64,000 nucleotides of DNA from Streptomyces chromofuscus. Lineage in GTDB: Bacteria; Actinomycetota; Actinomycetes; Streptomycetales; Streptomycetaceae. The DNA is taken from positions 806,001-870,000 of the forward strand of contig NZ_CP063374.1 in NCBI RefSeq assembly GCF_015160875.1, written 5' to 3'. The notes beneath the pieces are model-generated. The model saw only the letters and a list, made by a program, of their open reading frames with translations, was not told where the DNA came from and searched no databases. Each line of letters opens with the position of its first letter. The first letter of the stretch is position 1. Positions 47,606-57,100 of this stretch are shown in pieces. Position numbers and translations under genes: made by a program.

Positions 47606-47989
47606 GTGTCCGAGACTCAGACCAGGGCCACGCCCCGCCCCACGACTCGTGTCGTCGGTGACACGACGTTCGTGGAGCTGAGCGGCGAAATAGACGTTCT
47701 CACGTCGCCGTGTCTCACGGCACGGCTCGACGCCCTGACCGCGCGTCCGCTCCCCGACCTGGTGCTGGACCTGCGCGCGGTGACCTTCATCGACTGCACG
47801 GGCCTCGGACTGCTGTGCCGGACCGCGAACCGCGTCCGCGCCCGGCACGGCCGGCTGCGGCTCGTGACCGAGGACCCGCACTTCCTGCGCGTCCTGCGGC
47901 TCACCGGCCTGTCCGGCGCGTTCGAGCTCTGCGGCGGCCCGCCGGAGGCGCCGGCCGCTACCGGCGTCGCTTCCCCGGCGGGCGCCTGA
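47606..47989 (+). CDS. STAS-domain anti-sigma factor antagonist
   Basis: A 127-residue STAS protein: VVGDTTFVELSGEIDVLTSPCLTARL, LVLDLRAVTFIDCTGLGLLCRTANRV with the expected phospho-site region (the usual DSSGL is DCTGL, so Thr is the acceptor), then LRLVTEDPHFLRVLRLTGLSGAFEL. It should bind an RsbW-like anti-sigma kinase; none is nearby. GTG at 47606 is used; the ribosome-binding site is weak. Confidence 0.87.
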   Translation: MSETQTRATPRPTTRVVGDTTFVELSGEIDVLTSPCLTARLDALTARPLPDLVLDLRAVTFIDCTGLGLLCRTANRVRARHGRLRLVTEDPHFLRVLRLTGLSGAFELCGGPPEAPAATGVASPAGA

Positions 47990-48026
47990 CGGGTGGTCGT
48001 ACGCCGCCCTCGTCGTCCGCCGGCGG

Positions 48027-48040
48027 GGGCCGTACGGTCC
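48027..48040 (+). promoter_or_regulatory. Osd/DevR-type palindrome before the last Usp gene
   Basis: GGGCCGTACGGTCC followed by CC, one mismatch from GGGCCGNNCGGCCC, 116 bp before the Usp start. Confidence 0.5.
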
Positions 48041-48155
48041 CCGAGGGCGCACCCGTCCGGCCCTGCCCCGGCAGGCGGGGGATGACGACCCTGGAGGCGA
48101 GGAACATGCGCGGCAGCCGGACGTCGCGTGTCCCGCCGGCCCACGGAGGTGCGTC

Positions 48156-49007
48156 ATGACCGGACCCGTCGTCGTCGGCGTCGACGGCTCGTCGGCCTGC
48201 ATGGCGGCTGCCTGGTGGGCCGCCCGCGAAGCCGTGGACCGGCACGCGCCGTTGCACCTGGTCCACTCGTGGACCTCCCAGCCGCTGGACGTGCCGATCT
48301 CCCAGGACGCCCACAGCGAGCGGCTGTACGGGCGGGAGGTGCTGCGCCGGACCGAGGCCGAACTGCTGCACCGCCACGGCGACCTCGCCGTCACCACGGA
48401 CCTTGTCGCGGCACCCGCCGCTCAGGCCCTGCTGGCGCGCGGCGGCGACGCCGAGCTGCTGGTGCTCGGCTCCCGTGGGCACGGCTCGGTGGCGGGTTTC
48501 CTGCTCGGCTCGACCGCCCTGCGCGTCGTCGGTCTCACGCGGTGCCCCGCCGTCGTCGTCCGGGCGGACGACCCCACGGTCGGGGCCGGCCGGGACCGCC
48601 TGGTGGCGGCGGACCGCGACGAGGTCGTGGTCGGCGTGCCGGAGCCGGGACCGGCCGCCGAGGCGCTGCTGGAGTTCGCCTTCGCCACCGCCGACGCGCA
48701 CGGCGACCTGCTCCGCGCGGTGACGGTCGTCCCCGGGTCACCCGGCCCGCGCGCAGAAGAGGAGCGACGCGCCTGGCTCGCCGCCGAGCTGGCGCCGTGG
48801 CGGGAGAAGTATCCCAAGGTCACGGTCGCGGAACGCGTCGCCGTCGGGCCGGCCGCCCAGCTTCTGCTCACCTCCTGCGGCCGGAGCAGGCTCCTGATCG
48901 TGGGACGCCGGCCGCACCCGTCCCACCTCGTCTGGAAGCTGGGGCCGGTCGCGCACGCGGCCGTGCGGCACGCCGCCTGCCCGGTCGCCGTCGTCCCGCA
49001 CGGCTGA
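48156..49007 (+). CDS. Tandem universal stress protein, two domains
   Basis: A 283-residue double Usp: domain 1 VVVGVDGSSACMAAAWWAAREAV and LLVLGSRGHGSVAGFLLGSTALRVV (ATP loop); domain 2 EVVVGVPEPGPAAEALLEFAF and LLIVGRRPHPSHLVWKLGPVAHAAVRHAACPVAVVPHG, with a degenerate ATP loop. Last gene of the Osd island. GGAGGTGCGTC before the ATG is a good ribosome-binding site. Confidence 0.92.
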   Translation: MTGPVVVGVDGSSACMAAAWWAAREAVDRHAPLHLVHSWTSQPLDVPISQDAHSERLYGREVLRRTEAELLHRHGDLAVTTDLVAAPAAQALLARGGDAELLVLGSRGHGSVAGFLLGSTALRVVGLTRCPAVVVRADDPTVGAGRDRLVAADRDEVVVGVPEPGPAAEALLEFAFATADAHGDLLRAVTVVPGSPGPRAEEERRAWLAAELAPWREKYPKVTVAERVAVGPAAQLLLTSCGRSRLLIVGRRPHPSHLVWKLGPVAHAAVRHAACPVAVVPHG

Positions 49008-49195
49008 CGACACACGGACGAGCCGACGGGTGGCCGAGGCAGGGAGCCCGGCCGCAGGGTACGCGCCGTGGATCGAGGCGGAGCCGGCCGCCGCCGGTCG
49101 CCGGGCGTTCTCGGCGGCCCGTCCACGAGCCGCCGACGCCCGTGGCGCGGAGTTCACGCGGAGCGAGAGGCGTCGGCCGGAGGAGGAGGTGGACG

Positions 49196-49612
49196 GTGCG
49201 TCAGCGGTTGCGGACGGCCCGTCGCCTGTGCGCCTTCGACGCGTCGGTCGCTGCGGTGCGGGCGACGGGCCGGTTCCTGGAGGGCAAGGACTTCAGAGGC
49301 CTCGATGTCGGCCCCGCTTCCGCCCGGCCGGCCCACCTGGCCGCGCGTCTGCCCTCCCCGGCACGACGGCGCCTGTTCTCGCTCGGCGCCCAACTCCACA
49401 GCGCCCCGTTGACCCAGGCGCGGGGACTGCGGGGCGAGCAGTGTTTGCCATACGAAAGCTTGGAAGCATCGTATGGGAGATCAGTGAGATACCTCACGAC
49501 TGACTGGACGTCATGTTCATGCGGCAAGCGACTACCTGCACGGGTTTCGACGTCTCGATCGCTTCCGCAATTGATCCTGGATGTTCCGCAACTTGCAAGT
49601 CTTTGCTGGTGA
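49196..49612 (+). pseudogene. Truncated 5' fragment of an unidentified gene at a composition boundary
   Basis: GTG at 49196 is preceded by GGAGGAGGAGGTGGACG. The first 80 or so codons look like real Streptomyces protein (RLCAFDASVAAVRATGRFLE, GLDVGPASARPAHLAARL, RRRLFSLG). From about 49437 the sequence changes abruptly to AT-richer DNA and the frame becomes Ser/Thr/Cys-rich until a chance stop at 49612. I do not recognise the family. The break marks the edge of foreign or rearranged DNA. Confidence 0.45.
49447..49475. repeat. Inverted repeat at the composition boundary
   Basis: CCATACGA (49447-49454) and TCGTATGG (49468-49475) are exact complements, with inner GCTT/AAGC arms also pairing. 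It sits immediately beyond the truncated gene and is followed by GTGAG...CTCAC. Could be a recombination or terminator end of an acquired segment. Confidence 0.6.
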
Positions 49613-50234
49613 GAGGGGTTGCGGATATGGATATTCGGCGGATGGGGCGTCGGTGACGCCGGCTCGGCCTCGAGGGCGGTGGGGCCGTGCTGTCGGTGGG
49701 GTTGTTCGCCGGCTTGATGAGGCGGGGCCCCGGCGGGTTGGCCGAGGTTGAAGGTGTGTCGTTGCCGGCGACCGATGAAGCCGAGGGATCTGTCGCGGCA
49801 TGAGTGGAAGCGCCACTCCTGCGGGCAGGGGCCCACGGTCGGCGGATTTTCGACTGCGCCGTGCCCAGCAGGCATCGCTCTTGAGTGGCCGTCAAGCCTG
49901 CCTGGTCGGCGTCTCAATCAGCCGAGCGGGGAAGACCAGCCGGGCTCCCCGGCGTCACGCGGTGGTCGCCTGTGTCGGCTCCCTGACCCATGGGGTCCGC
50001 AAGGACGGATGCGTCATTTGCGCGTGTCGGTGAGCCTCGGGAGTTCGATCCGCGAGGGGATGGGACGTTGCGTCGGGGAGGCTCGCGTTCGTCCAACTGG
50101 CAGAGGGTCGGGGATATTCCAGCTGGTCAGGTCATAGCAGGACAAGTTCTCGTGACCTGCGTCACACCTAATTGACGCACCTGCGTAACCCTGTCTTTAC
50201 TCTCTGCATCCTGTGAGATTTCTGTTTCCTTAGG
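49613..50234. other. Intergenic region before the LamG-Rhs locus
   Basis: About 620 bp of moderately GC-rich DNA. Reverse-strand open frames exist but resemble no family I know; they may be remains of a mobile gene. The last 90 bp contain a probable promoter and a Crp-like palindrome for the LamG gene. Confidence 0.4.
50152..50201 (+). promoter_or_regulatory. Putative promoter with Crp-like site upstream of the LamG gene
   Basis: GTGACCTGCGTCAC (50152-50165) fits the Streptomyces Crp consensus GTG(N)6GNCAC as I recall it. TTGACG (50172-50177) and TTTACT (50196-50201), 18 bp apart, could be -35 and -10 hexamers. ACCTGCGT is repeated at 50155 and 50179. Confidence 0.4.
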
Positions 50235-53200
50235 GTGGGATCTGTGAAGTTCTGGTGGGGTGGGGTGCCTGTGCTGCGGAGTCGAAGATCGATAGCCGCG
50301 GTGTTGGGGGGTGTTGCTGCCTCGCTGGTGCTGACGGCATTGCCCGTGTTGCCGGCGCCGGCAACCTCGGCTAGTAGGGCGGCTGCTGCGGAAGCGGCAC
50401 CTGGTGAGGTGGATGAAGCCGCCGCTCTGGCCCAGGCGAAGGCTTCCGGTCAGCAGGTGGAGGTGACGACGGCGCGCAGCGAATTCACCACGACGCATGC
50501 CAACCCCGACGGCACGCTCACGCTCACGCAGTCCACCACTCCGCAGCGGGTGAGGCAGGACGACGGAACCTGGGGGGTGATCGATACCACGCTGGAGCGG
50601 CGTCCTGACGGGCGAGTTGCCCCCAAGGGCGCTGTGGTCGACGTGTCGTTCTCCGGCGGCGGCTCCGGCGCGGACATGCTCCGCCTGGGCAGGGACGGCC
50701 GTTCGGTCACCCTGGGCTGGACCGACACCCTGCCGCAGCCGGTCCTGGACGGTGCCACAGCCACCTATCCAGAGGTGTTCGACGGTGTGGACCTGCAGTT
50801 GACCGCCACGGCTGAGGGCTATCGCGAGGTCCTGGTCGTCAAGACGCCCGAGGCCGCGCACAACCCTGCGCTGGAGCACCTCGTCATCACCGCGGACGGT
50901 GATGGGCTGAGTCTGGTTCCGGGCGCGGGTGGTGGCCTGCGCGCGCTCGACGAGGATGGCAACGCCATCTTCCGCGGCCCGGCGGGGCTCATGTGGGACT
51001 CCGCGGGGGACAGTTCGTCGGGGCCCCAGACTCAGTTGCAGCCCGCCGCCGCTACCTCTGACGCTGCTGCACTGGACGACTCGGGCGACCCGGTGCAGCC
51101 CGGGGAAGGGGACGCGAGTGCGGTGCTGCCGGTGACGGTGGCGGAGAGTTCCATTGCTGTTCGCCCCGACCTCGAACTGCTGCGCGGCGCTGAGACGGTC
51201 TACCCGGTGTTCATCGACCCGCCGATGGGTCTGGGTGCGCAGGAGCGCACCAAGATTTCATCTGACGGCGACCGGTTCTGGATGTTCGACGGCGACAAGG
51301 GTGTCGGCAAGTGCGGCACGGCCGACGGCTACACCTGTGGTGGCGGCTACATCGACCGGATGTACTTCGAGTTCGCGCCGACTGCGCTGGCCGGCAAGCA
51401 CGTGCTGGACGCCACATTCCGTGCGCGGGAGACGTGGTCGTTCAACTGCACCCCCTACACCGTGGACCTGAAGCGCACCAACAACATCTCTGAGGCGACC
51501 GGCTGGCCGGGACCGGCGCAGCTGGACCACCTCGGCGACCGCGCTGTGTCGGCCGGCCGAGGCGACCTGTGCTCACCGGACCAGCCAGATGCCTGGATCG
51601 AGTTCAACGACAACACCACCGAGACGGACGAGAACCTCACCAGCACCGTCCGCTCCTTCGCCAACGGCTCCTTCAGCCGGCTGACGCTGATGCTGCGCGC
51701 CCACGACGAGACCGAGCCGCGCGCCTGGAAGCGGTTCGACGACAACGCCGAACTGCAGGTCATCTACGCCTACAAGCCCGGCGTCCCCACCAACGTCGGG
51801 ATCATCTCGGGCATTAACGGCACGACCGCCTACTGCAAGACATCCTCTACCGACCCGCTCATCGTCACCTTGGGCGTCCCGACCGTCCAGGCACGGCTCC
51901 AGACGCTAGTCGGCTCGACCTCGGGCGCTCTGCTGCGGGCCGAGTTCATCGTCGAACGCGGGGACGACGCACCCTGGCGCCGGGTCTGGTCCGGGAGCTC
52001 GCCCAGCACCGGCTGGCACGCGGACAACGACCTGGAGCGGATGGAAACCGCCAAACTCGTCGACGGCGGTCTGTACCGGCTCAAGGCGCGTACCCGGTCG
52101 CACTGGACCTTCAACACGGTCCCCGACGACCTGTGGTCCCCCTACAACAGCTCCTGGTGCTACTTCAAGCTCGACTCCGCGGCTCCAAAGGAGCCCACAA
52201 TCACGTCCCTCTCGCCCTACACCCAGTGCTCGGCGGATGTCTGTGAGGGCAAGGGCGGCCCGGGTGTGCCTGGCTCCTTCACCTTCGAGCCGAACACCGC
52301 CGACATCAAGGACGGCAAGACCGACGTCACCGCGTACGAGTGGAACCTGCTGTACACCAAGCCCAAGCAGGCGTCCTCCAACGGGGCTCTGAAGACGACG
52401 GTGAGCGATGTCGTCCCTCCGCTGGCCGGGACGACAGTGCTGTCAGTACGGGCCAAGGACGTCTACAACCGGTGGGGCCCGTACAAGGAGTTCACCTTCA
52501 AGGTGGCACCCGCGCAGGGCGTGGTGGGCCGGTGGCACCTCAACGGCGACGGAACCGACACTCCCGACACGGGTACCCCGCATACGGCGACCCCGGGCGG
52601 AACCAGAATCGAATGGCCGGACAAGGCACGCCGTGGTGAAGGTGACAAGTCGCTGGGCCTGAATGGGGGCACGACGGATCCCGCACAACAGACCAGCTAC
52701 GCGGCGACCGCTACCCCCGTGTTCAACACCCAGGAGTCTTTCACCGTCTCCACCTGGGTGCAGCTGAACGACGCCTCCACCAACCGGGTCGTGCTGTCCG
52801 CACCCGGTACGAACGGCAGCGCGTTCGCGCTGTACTACTCCAGCGCCTTGAAGAAGTGGGTGTTCAACCGCACCGACAAGGACGTGGCCAGCCCGGTCCA
52901 CATCCGCTCGGTCGCCGATACGGACAAGCCGCCGCTGAACGTATGGACCCACCTGGCGGGCGTGTTCAAGACCGAGGGTGCCGACAACCTCCCCGACACC
53001 GACCCGTCCAACGACACCATCCAGCTGTTCATCAACGGCCGCCCGCAGGGCCAGCCGGTCGTCCTGTCCCAGGCCGCCCCCACCTACACCCCATGGACCG
53101 CGACCGGCGGCCTGCAGTTCGGCCGCTTCAAGGCCGCCGGCACCTACAGCTCCTACCACGTCGGCCTGCTGGACGAGGTCGCCGCCTGGCAGCGAGCCTT

Positions 53201-53969
53201 GTCTGCGCCGGAACTCGCCCACGAGACGCGAGTGCTTGAGAACGAGGTGCCGGCCAACGAACTGGTCGCTCACTGGAACGCCACCACCTCTCAGGGCACC
53301 CAAATCAGCAGTCGCACGCCGTACCCCGTGCCGGCCATGACAGTGTCCGGAACAACGATCGGCGAGGAAGACGACGCGCTGCTCGTAGACGGCGCGGCCC
53401 ATGCCGCAGCGACGGGACCGGTGGTCGACGAGACAGGTTCCTTCACCGTCTCCGCCGACGTCCGCCTGAACACCGACCAGCTCGCGAGCAAGCCGCTCGG
53501 ATACCGAGCCCAGGTGGCCGGGCAGACCATGGGCGGCGAATCCTCGTGGGCGTTGTCGGTGGTCAAGCGCGAGAATGACTTGGGGCAGCACATCTACCTG
53601 TGGGAGTTTGCCCGCACCGCGGTGGGCCCGGACGGAACGGTCACCCAGAGCACCGTCGTACCCGCCACCGATGAAGCGCAGGTCGGCACCAGGGTGACCC
53701 TCACCGGAGTCTTCAACGCACAGGCCGATCCTGACACCGGCGACGGCGACCTGGACTTGTATGTCGGGGAGGAGGCTCAGCCACGGGAAGTGGGCACTTT
53801 CACCACCCCGCAGCAGGGCAGCGGTGAGCTGAGCTGGGGCCGAGGAACTGCGGCCGGCAGCACCGCCCACTACTTCACCGGCGCTCTGGAGCAGCTGCGC
53901 GTGTGGACCGGCGCCATGACGATCGATCAGATCGGATCGCAGGTCCTGGCGCCCGGCATCACCGGCTAA
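50235..53969 (+). CDS. Secreted LamG-domain protein associated with an Rhs locus
   Basis: A 1244-residue exported protein. Signal peptide RSRRSIAAVLGGVAASLVLTALPVLPAPATSAS; the start may be GTG 50235, 50244 or 50265. An N-terminal beta-rich domain (about 70-290: GVIDTTLERRPDGRVAPKGA, TYPEVFDGVDLQLTATAEGY) is followed by a DNRLR-like sandwich (MYFEFAPTALAGKHVLDATFRARETW). Ig-like segments come next, then two LamG/concanavalin-like jellyroll domains (about 790-1000 with ESFTVSTWVQLNDAS; about 1055-1240 with GSFTVSADVRLNTDQ and LYVGEEAQP). Probably binds cell-surface glycans. It precedes the Rhs gene by 160 bp and is likely its partner. Confidence 0.82.
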   Translation: MGSVKFWWGGVPVLRSRRSIAAVLGGVAASLVLTALPVLPAPATSASRAAAAEAAPGEVDEAAALAQAKASGQQVEVTTARSEFTTTHANPDGTLTLTQSTTPQRVRQDDGTWGVIDTTLERRPDGRVAPKGAVVDVSFSGGGSGADMLRLGRDGRSVTLGWTDTLPQPVLDGATATYPEVFDGVDLQLTATAEGYREVLVVKTPEAAHNPALEHLVITADGDGLSLVPGAGGGLRALDEDGNAIFRGPAGLMWDSAGDSSSGPQTQLQPAAATSDAAALDDSGDPVQPGEGDASAVLPVTVAESSIAVRPDLELLRGAETVYPVFIDPPMGLGAQERTKISSDGDRFWMFDGDKGVGKCGTADGYTCGGGYIDRMYFEFAPTALAGKHVLDATFRARETWSFNCTPYTVDLKRTNNISEATGWPGPAQLDHLGDRAVSAGRGDLCSPDQPDAWIEFNDNTTETDENLTSTVRSFANGSFSRLTLMLRAHDETEPRAWKRFDDNAELQVIYAYKPGVPTNVGIISGINGTTAYCKTSSTDPLIVTLGVPTVQARLQTLVGSTSGALLRAEFIVERGDDAPWRRVWSGSSPSTGWHADNDLERMETAKLVDGGLYRLKARTRSHWTFNTVPDDLWSPYNSSWCYFKLDSAAPKEPTITSLSPYTQCSADVCEGKGGPGVPGSFTFEPNTADIKDGKTDVTAYEWNLLYTKPKQASSNGALKTTVSDVVPPLAGTTVLSVRAKDVYNRWGPYKEFTFKVAPAQGVVGRWHLNGDGTDTPDTGTPHTATPGGTRIEWPDKARRGEGDKSLGLNGGTTDPAQQTSYAATATPVFNTQESFTVSTWVQLNDASTNRVVLSAPGTNGSAFALYYSSALKKWVFNRTDKDVASPVHIRSVADTDKPPLNVWTHLAGVFKTEGADNLPDTDPSNDTIQLFINGRPQGQPVVLSQAAPTYTPWTATGGLQFGRFKAAGTYSSYHVGLLDEVAAWQRALSAPELAHETRVLENEVPANELVAHWNATTSQGTQISSRTPYPVPAMTVSGTTIGEEDDALLVDGAAHAAATGPVVDETGSFTVSADVRLNTDQLASKPLGYRAQVAGQTMGGESSWALSVVKRENDLGQHIYLWEFARTAVGPDGTVTQSTVVPATDEAQVGTRVTLTGVFNAQADPDTGDGDLDLYVGEEAQPREVGTFTTPQQGSGELSWGRGTAAGSTAHYFTGALEQLRVWTGAMTIDQIGSQVLAPGITG

Positions 53970-54129
53970 CCGCCCTTTCCTCCGCTTGCTGGGCGGTCGG
54001 CAGGCACGACGCCCGAGACCGCCCGCCCAGCAGGCTCCCTGTTCCTCCGTGCGCTCCGCACGGCGCTTTCACGCCCTGTTGTCCATGGCCAGGCACGATG
54101 CTGCCTGGCCCTAGTGAGGAAGACATCAC

Positions 54130-57100
54130 GTGAAACACTTCGGCACCCCATGGCCCGGTCCAGGCCGCGGAGGCGGAAGCACAGGCCGCTGGAGCAGACG
54201 CATAGCCACCCTGACCGGGCTGGCGATGCTCCCGGGCCTGCTCACCCCCGTCGCCTTCGCCGCTACTCCCGATCCACTCGGGGCTCCCACGCTGGAGCCG
54301 CCTCGTTCAGCGAAGGTCCGCCCGTTCACTGCCAAGGTGAGCGAGAAGCCCTCGCAGGCGGACCGTAAGGCGGCCGAACGAGCCCGCCGGGACCAGCAGC
54401 ACCCGGTCACCTGGCCCACGGCAGGCACCGCCATCTTGCTCCTCGGCACTGGTGCGACGTCCAAGAAGGAAGCGGGCACCCTGCCCGTCACGGCCAGCAC
54501 ACCCGGCAAGGGCCGGTCGGCGAAGTCCCTCACCGTTGAGGTCTTGAGCCGCAAGGACGCGACCCGTCTCGGCGTCAAGGGCGTCGTGCTGAAGGTTTCC
54601 GCTCCCGCCGGTGGCAAGGCACGCCTGAGTGTCGGCTACTCCGCTTTCGCCTCCGCCTACGGCGGTGACTGGGCCGGGCGGCTGCAGTTGTTCCGCCTGC
54701 CCGACTGCGCCGACGGCACCCTGGACAAGGCTGGCTGCCGCACCCGCACCGAACTCGACTCCCAAAACCACCGCACCCAGCAGAACGTCGCCGCCACGCT
54801 GAGCCTGCCGGCCAGCGGCGCGCCGATGATGCTGGCGCTCGCCGCGGGTACCCAGTCGGGGGCCGGCGACTACAAGGCGACGCCGCTGTCCCCCTCTTCC
54901 ACCTGGGAAGCAGGCGGCGGCTCGGGCACCTTCACCTGGTCCTACCCTCTGAGGGTCCCGCCGGCCGCTGCCGGCCCTGAGCCGAACCTGGCCCTGTCTT
55001 ACGATTCGGGCAGCATCGACGGGCGCACCGCCAGCACCAACAACCAGGGCAGCCAGGTCGGCGAGGGTTTCGACCTGACCTCCTCCTACATCGAGCGCAA
55101 GTACGGCTCGTGCGACGACGACGGTCAGACGGACAAGTCCGACCTGTGCTGGAAGTACGACAACGCCTCCCTCGTCCTCAACGGCAAGGCCACCGAACTC
55201 GTCAAGGACGACACCAGCGGAAAGTGGCGGCTGCAGAACGACGACGCCTCCACTGTCATCCGCTCGTCCGGCGCAGACAACGGTGACGACAACGGCGAGC
55301 ATTGGGCGGTCACTACAGGAGACGGCACCAAGTACGTCTTCGGCCTGAACAAGCTCGACGGCGCCGGCGCGGACGACCGCACCAACTCCGTGTGGACCGT
55401 GCCGGTCTTCGGCGACGACGAAGGCGAACCCGGTTACGACGCCGACTCCACCTTCTCCGGCCGGGCCAAGACCCAGGCCTGGCGGTGGAACCTGGACTAC
55501 GTCGAAGATAGCCACGGCAACGCCAGCACCTACTGGTACACCGCGGAAACCAACCACTACGACACGCTCGGCGACGACACCATCGGCACCGAGTACGTAC
55601 GCGGCGGCTACCTGAGGGAGATCCGCTACGGTCAGCGCGCCGGCACCCTGTTCTCTGCCATCCCGGCCGCCTCGAACAAGGTCGTCTTCGGCCACGACGA
55701 GCGCTGCCTGGCTACCGGCACCGGCTGCGACGCACTGACCGAAACCACCCGGAACAACTGGCCCGACGTACCGTTCGACGCGGTGTGCAAGGCCGATGTC
55801 AAGTGCACCGGCAACACCGGGCCCACCTTCTTCACCCGCAAGCGCCTGACCACCGTCACCTCCTACGCCTGGAACGCGGCCGCCGCGACCCCTGCCTACG
55901 AGCCGGTGGATGCCTGGACGCTCAAGCACCTATACCTCGATCCCGGCGACACCGGTGACTCCAGCGACCAGTCGCTGTGGCTGGACGAGATCCGTCACAC
56001 CGGCAAGCGCGGCACCGACCTCTCCCTGAACCCGGTGCAGTTCGGGCACGAGATGCTGGCCAACCGCGTTGACGGCCCCGACAACATCCTGCCGCTGCAC
56101 AAGCCGCGCCTGAAGACCGTCACCTCGGAAACAGGCGCCAAGACGTCCGTCTCCTACCTGCCTGCCGACTGCGCCTACGGGCAGACGATGCCCAGGGTCG
56201 ATACCAACACCAAGCGCTGTTACCCGGTGTACTGGTCACCCAACGGCGAGCAGGAGCCCATCCTGGACTGGTTCCAGAAGTACCCGGTCAGCGCCGTATC
56301 CGTCAGCGACCCCACGGGCGGCGGCCTGGCCGTGGAGCACTCCTACCAGTACTCCGCAAGCGGCGGTGCCTGGCACTACAACGAGGACCCGCTTACCCCG
56401 GCCAAGGAACGCACCTGGTCCATCTGGCGCGGCTACGAGCGCGTCACCCACCTCACCGGCGTCTCCACCGCAACGCAGAGCAAGACCGTCACGGTGTTCA
56501 TGCGGGGCATGCACGGCGACCGCGTCCTCGGCCCCGACGGTAAAACGCCCGACCCGACCGCCCGCAAGACCGTCACGGTCACCGGCATCCGAGCGGCCGC
56601 GATCAACGACCTGAACCAGTACGCCGGATTCACCCGCGAAACCGCCACTTACAACGGCAGCAGCGAAGTCTCCGGAACCATCAACAACCCCTGGTCCAAG
56701 CTCACGGCCACCCAGCACAAGTCGTATGCGGACATCGAGTCCTACTACGTGCGCACCTCGGCCACCCACGCCCGAACCAAGATCACCAGCGGCATCACCC
56801 CGCTCGATCGCGTCCGCACCGTCAGAACGACCTACGACGACTACGGCATGCCCGCCACCGTCGACGACGAAGGCGACAGAGCCGTCACCGGCGACGAGAA
56901 GTGCACCCGCACCTGGTACGCACGCAATGATGCTGCAGGCATCAACTCGCTCGTCTCCCGCAGCCGTACCGTCGCCAAGCCTTGCGCGACCGCGGATACG
57001 AGCCTGGACCTGCCCGCGGACTCCAGCCGCCCCGGCGACGTCATCTCCGACACCGCCACCGTCTACGACAACCCCACCGCCACCACCTGGCCGGCAACCC

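Noticed and set aside
49494-49895. Minus-strand frame as a transposase remnant
   Set aside because: No DDE or HTH pattern could be seen; resemblance to mobile genes was too vague to claim.
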